DNA of 64,000 nucleotides from contig NZ_JQCF01000012.1 in NCBI RefSeq assembly GCF_001438805.1, forward strand, positions 1-64,000. The letters run 5' to 3'. Positions 62,700-64,000 of this stretch are shown piece after piece. Position numbers and translations under genes: made by a program. The DNA comes from Companilactobacillus kimchiensis (GTDB taxonomy: Bacteria; Bacillota; Bacilli; Lactobacillales; Lactobacillaceae). Positions within the stretch are counted from its first letter, which is position 1. Every line of letters begins with the position of its first letter. Under the pieces are notes generated by a model. It made no database searches, was not told where the DNA came from, and worked only from the letters and a program-made list of their open reading frames with translations.

Positions 62700-63233
62700 C
62701 TAATGGTGTGACAGTTCCTTATATCTTTGCATCCAAAGGTCAACATAAGCCTGTGAAAATGGTCCTTTGCCCTTATCGATCCAATCAATTAAAACGTCGA
62801 CATTATCATGTAAAATCGTGTCTATTTCAGGTGGATAATTCCACATTTTACTGTGTGCAGCATACTCATCTACATCCAGCAATCTTTTTTCTCCATCCGG
62901 AAAAACTTTAACATCTAAATCATAATCAATATATTTGATGGCCTCTTTGTCCAGCGCAAACGGTGTCGCCAAATTGCAGTAATAAGATACGCCACTCTCT
63001 CTTATCATAGTTATAATATTGAACCAATATTTTTTATGAAAGTAGACTAGTGCGGGCTCTCTTGTTACCCAACGACGTCCATCTGCTTCTGTGACAAGGG
63101 TATTCTCATTACAACCAATAATTTCGTTTTCACTTGTCTTTAACACCATTGTTTCACGCCAAGTACGATGTAAATGACCATCATGCTTATAACTCTGGAT
63201 TGCTACGTAATCCCCTTCTCTAGGAATTTGCAT
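62700..63233 (-). CDS. DUF402 protein, nucleoside tri-/diphosphate phosphatase-like
   Basis: 177 residues, full length for the Ntdp/YgaC group of Firmicutes. The conserved N-terminus ([23 protein letters not shown]) and the DUF402 metal site ([22 protein letters not shown]) are clear. Staphylococcal relatives hydrolyse nucleoside tri- and diphosphates. It is monocistronic with its own terminator. Confidence 0.9.
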   Translation of the reverse strand: MQIPREGDYVAIQSYKHDGHLHRTWRETMVLKTSENEIIGCNENTLVTEADGRRWVTREPALVYFHKKYWFNIITMIRESGVSYYCNLATPFALDKEAIKYIDYDLDVKVFPDGEKRLLDVDEYAAHSKMWNYPPEIDTILHDNVDVLIDWIDKGKGPFSQAYVDLWMQRYKELSHH

Positions 63234-63352
63234 AACTTACCAGCTTTCTAAAATCTAATTCTTATCCAAAAAAATTATAACAGAGCTGTGAAACTATTAA
63301 AAGGTATACCTATCCAATTATGATTCTTGCTTATATATATTATTGTTCACTG

Positions 63353-63506
63353 CCGTCTTCCGCAACAAAGCCGATTTGGCTGGAACGCAGTAGGACGACT
63401 TGAAGCCAATGAAAATCACATTGTTTCCAAGCTCGACCTTATTCTAAGCAATAAATTGCTAAGAATAATTTTACTGCTGAGCCAATCGGCTTTGTTGCTC
63501 CAGACT
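63353..63506 (+). repeat. Branched palindromic repeat, copy 6 (outer stem type ii)
   Basis: Runs from CCGTCTTCCGC to CTCCAGACT on the plus strand. Outer arms are AACAAAGCCGATTTGGCT and AGCCAATCGGCTTTGTTG; inner pairs GCAGTA/TACTGC and TTATTCTAAGCAA with TTGCTAAGAATAA. It is nearly identical to the copy at 10752-10905, 52 kb away and in the other orientation, and lies alone between ntdp and recX. Confidence 0.9.
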
Positions 63507-63634
63507 AGGCTGCTTAACTTAATAATTTCATTATCCAACCAAAAGTATCAAACAACAAGAAACCTTGCTACTCATGATGTTTATATCAATAATACGATTT
63601 AATTCCTTAATATAACAACTACACCATCAATTTC

Positions 63635-64000
63635 CTAATACTCATCCTCTAAAACTCGTTTTATTTCATCATAATGATAACCCTTAGTCATTAAATAATT
63701 GATCAACTTAGCTGGCTTATCGTAACGATGCTTAACTTTGTTAACCAATACTTTTAATTTATCTAATTCTTCATCTTCATCAACTTCTAAATCTAAACTC
63801 TGAATAGCTTCTTCAATGATTTCTTTGTCAAAACCCTTTTGATACAAACTCTGACGCACTTTGGTCAACATTTGTTTAAATGAGGCCCTTTTTTGTTTAC
63901 GTACTTGTTTCTGAGCAAAATCAATCGCATTCTCTAGAAGTGCATCCTGATCAATATCAAACATCTTATCCTGAATAATATTTTTGGGAACACCTTTTAA
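63635..64000 (-). CDS. recX: RecX regulatory protein, 3' part
   Basis: The last 121 codons of a RecX-type protein; the frame continues past the right edge of the window, so the start is not seen. Three-helix RecX repeats are visible (RRLQQKGF-like RQSLYQKGFDKEIIEEAIQSL and KLINYLMTKGYHYDEIKRVLEDE). RecX modulates RecA filaments. The internal ATG at 63964 is not the true start because the family is about 260 residues long. Confidence 0.85.
   Translation of the reverse strand, partial: LKGVPKNIIQDKMFDIDQDALLENAIDFAQKQVRKQKRASFKQMLTKVRQSLYQKGFDKEIIEEAIQSLDLEVDEDEELDKLKVLVNKVKHRYDKPAKLINYLMTKGYHYDEIKRVLEDEY

Noticed and set aside
1-64000. CRISPR arrays, rRNA, tRNA, prophage or transposase genes
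   Set aside because: No regular spaced repeats, cloverleaf sequences, phage modules or transposase motifs were seen. The repeats present are dispersed and palindromic.

Overview
The window looks like chromosomal DNA of a low-GC Gram-positive lactic acid bacterium of the Lactobacillaceae, most like Companilactobacillus or a close relative. The reasons are many small secreted proteins with S-layer-protein-A (SLAP/SH3-like) wall-binding modules, a complete citrate lyase cluster, lactobacillus-type glucosaminidases and amidases, HrcA/CIRCE and CcpA-like sites, and AT-rich intergenic DNA. The genus is an inference; the family is well supported. No rRNA, tRNA, CRISPR array, prophage or transposase gene was seen.

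Layout. 0-3.3 kb: an Rgg/PlcR-type regulator diverges from a GHKL histidine kinase and LytTR response regulator, with a 17-codon peptide ORF between them. 3.4-11.3 kb: a cell-surface region with a GH73 glucosaminidase, a GT-C-like membrane protein, two small secreted SLAP-type proteins and two paralogous amidases. Most of it is bracketed by inverted copies of a complex palindromic repeat. 11.3-15.6 kb: an APC permease, a lipoprotein, three small membrane proteins and a RelB/YafQ toxin-antitoxin pair. 15.7-20.2 kb: ptsHI and a CIRCE-controlled clpE. 20.3-24.7 kb: a WxL-like surface protein, a MucBP-like protein without signal peptide and an AEC transporter. 24.9-35.2 kb: rpoN, a TetR regulator with a YhgE/Pip-type membrane protein, a large LPXTG Cna-B protein and three tandem SLAP proteins. 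35.4-44.1 kb: citrate fermentation (citM-citP-citC-citD-citE-citF-citX-citG, with divergent citI). 44.1-51.4 kb: a HAD phosphatase, brnQ, a second GH73 enzyme, prfC, a CNNM/HlyC protein and a small membrane protein. 51.4-55.8 kb: a cysteine operon (serine acetyltransferase of the MetA family, cysK, and a cystine-type ABC importer) behind a Cys-Cys-Cys leader-peptide attenuator. 55.8-62.6 kb: LtrA with two small membrane proteins, then a probable redox/detoxification operon with MerR and LysR regulators. The window ends in ntdp and the 3' part of recX.

How the genes work together. The citrate genes form one pathway: uptake, citrate lyase with its ligase and prosthetic-group enzymes, and oxaloacetate decarboxylation. 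The cysteine genes form one pathway: serine to O-acetylserine to cysteine, plus uptake, apparently controlled by cysteine-dependent attenuation. At least eight exported proteins share SLAP-type modules, and TGTAAA/TTTACA hexamer arrays of the WalR/PhoP type lie upstream of an amidase, a SLAP protein and two small membrane proteins.

Main novelties. (1) A repeat family with six clear copies whose paired arms change together, giving the same multi-branched fold with three different outer stems. (2) Three genes whose only sensibly placed start codon is ATC after a strong Shine-Dalgarno sequence. (3) The cysteine leader-peptide attenuator.
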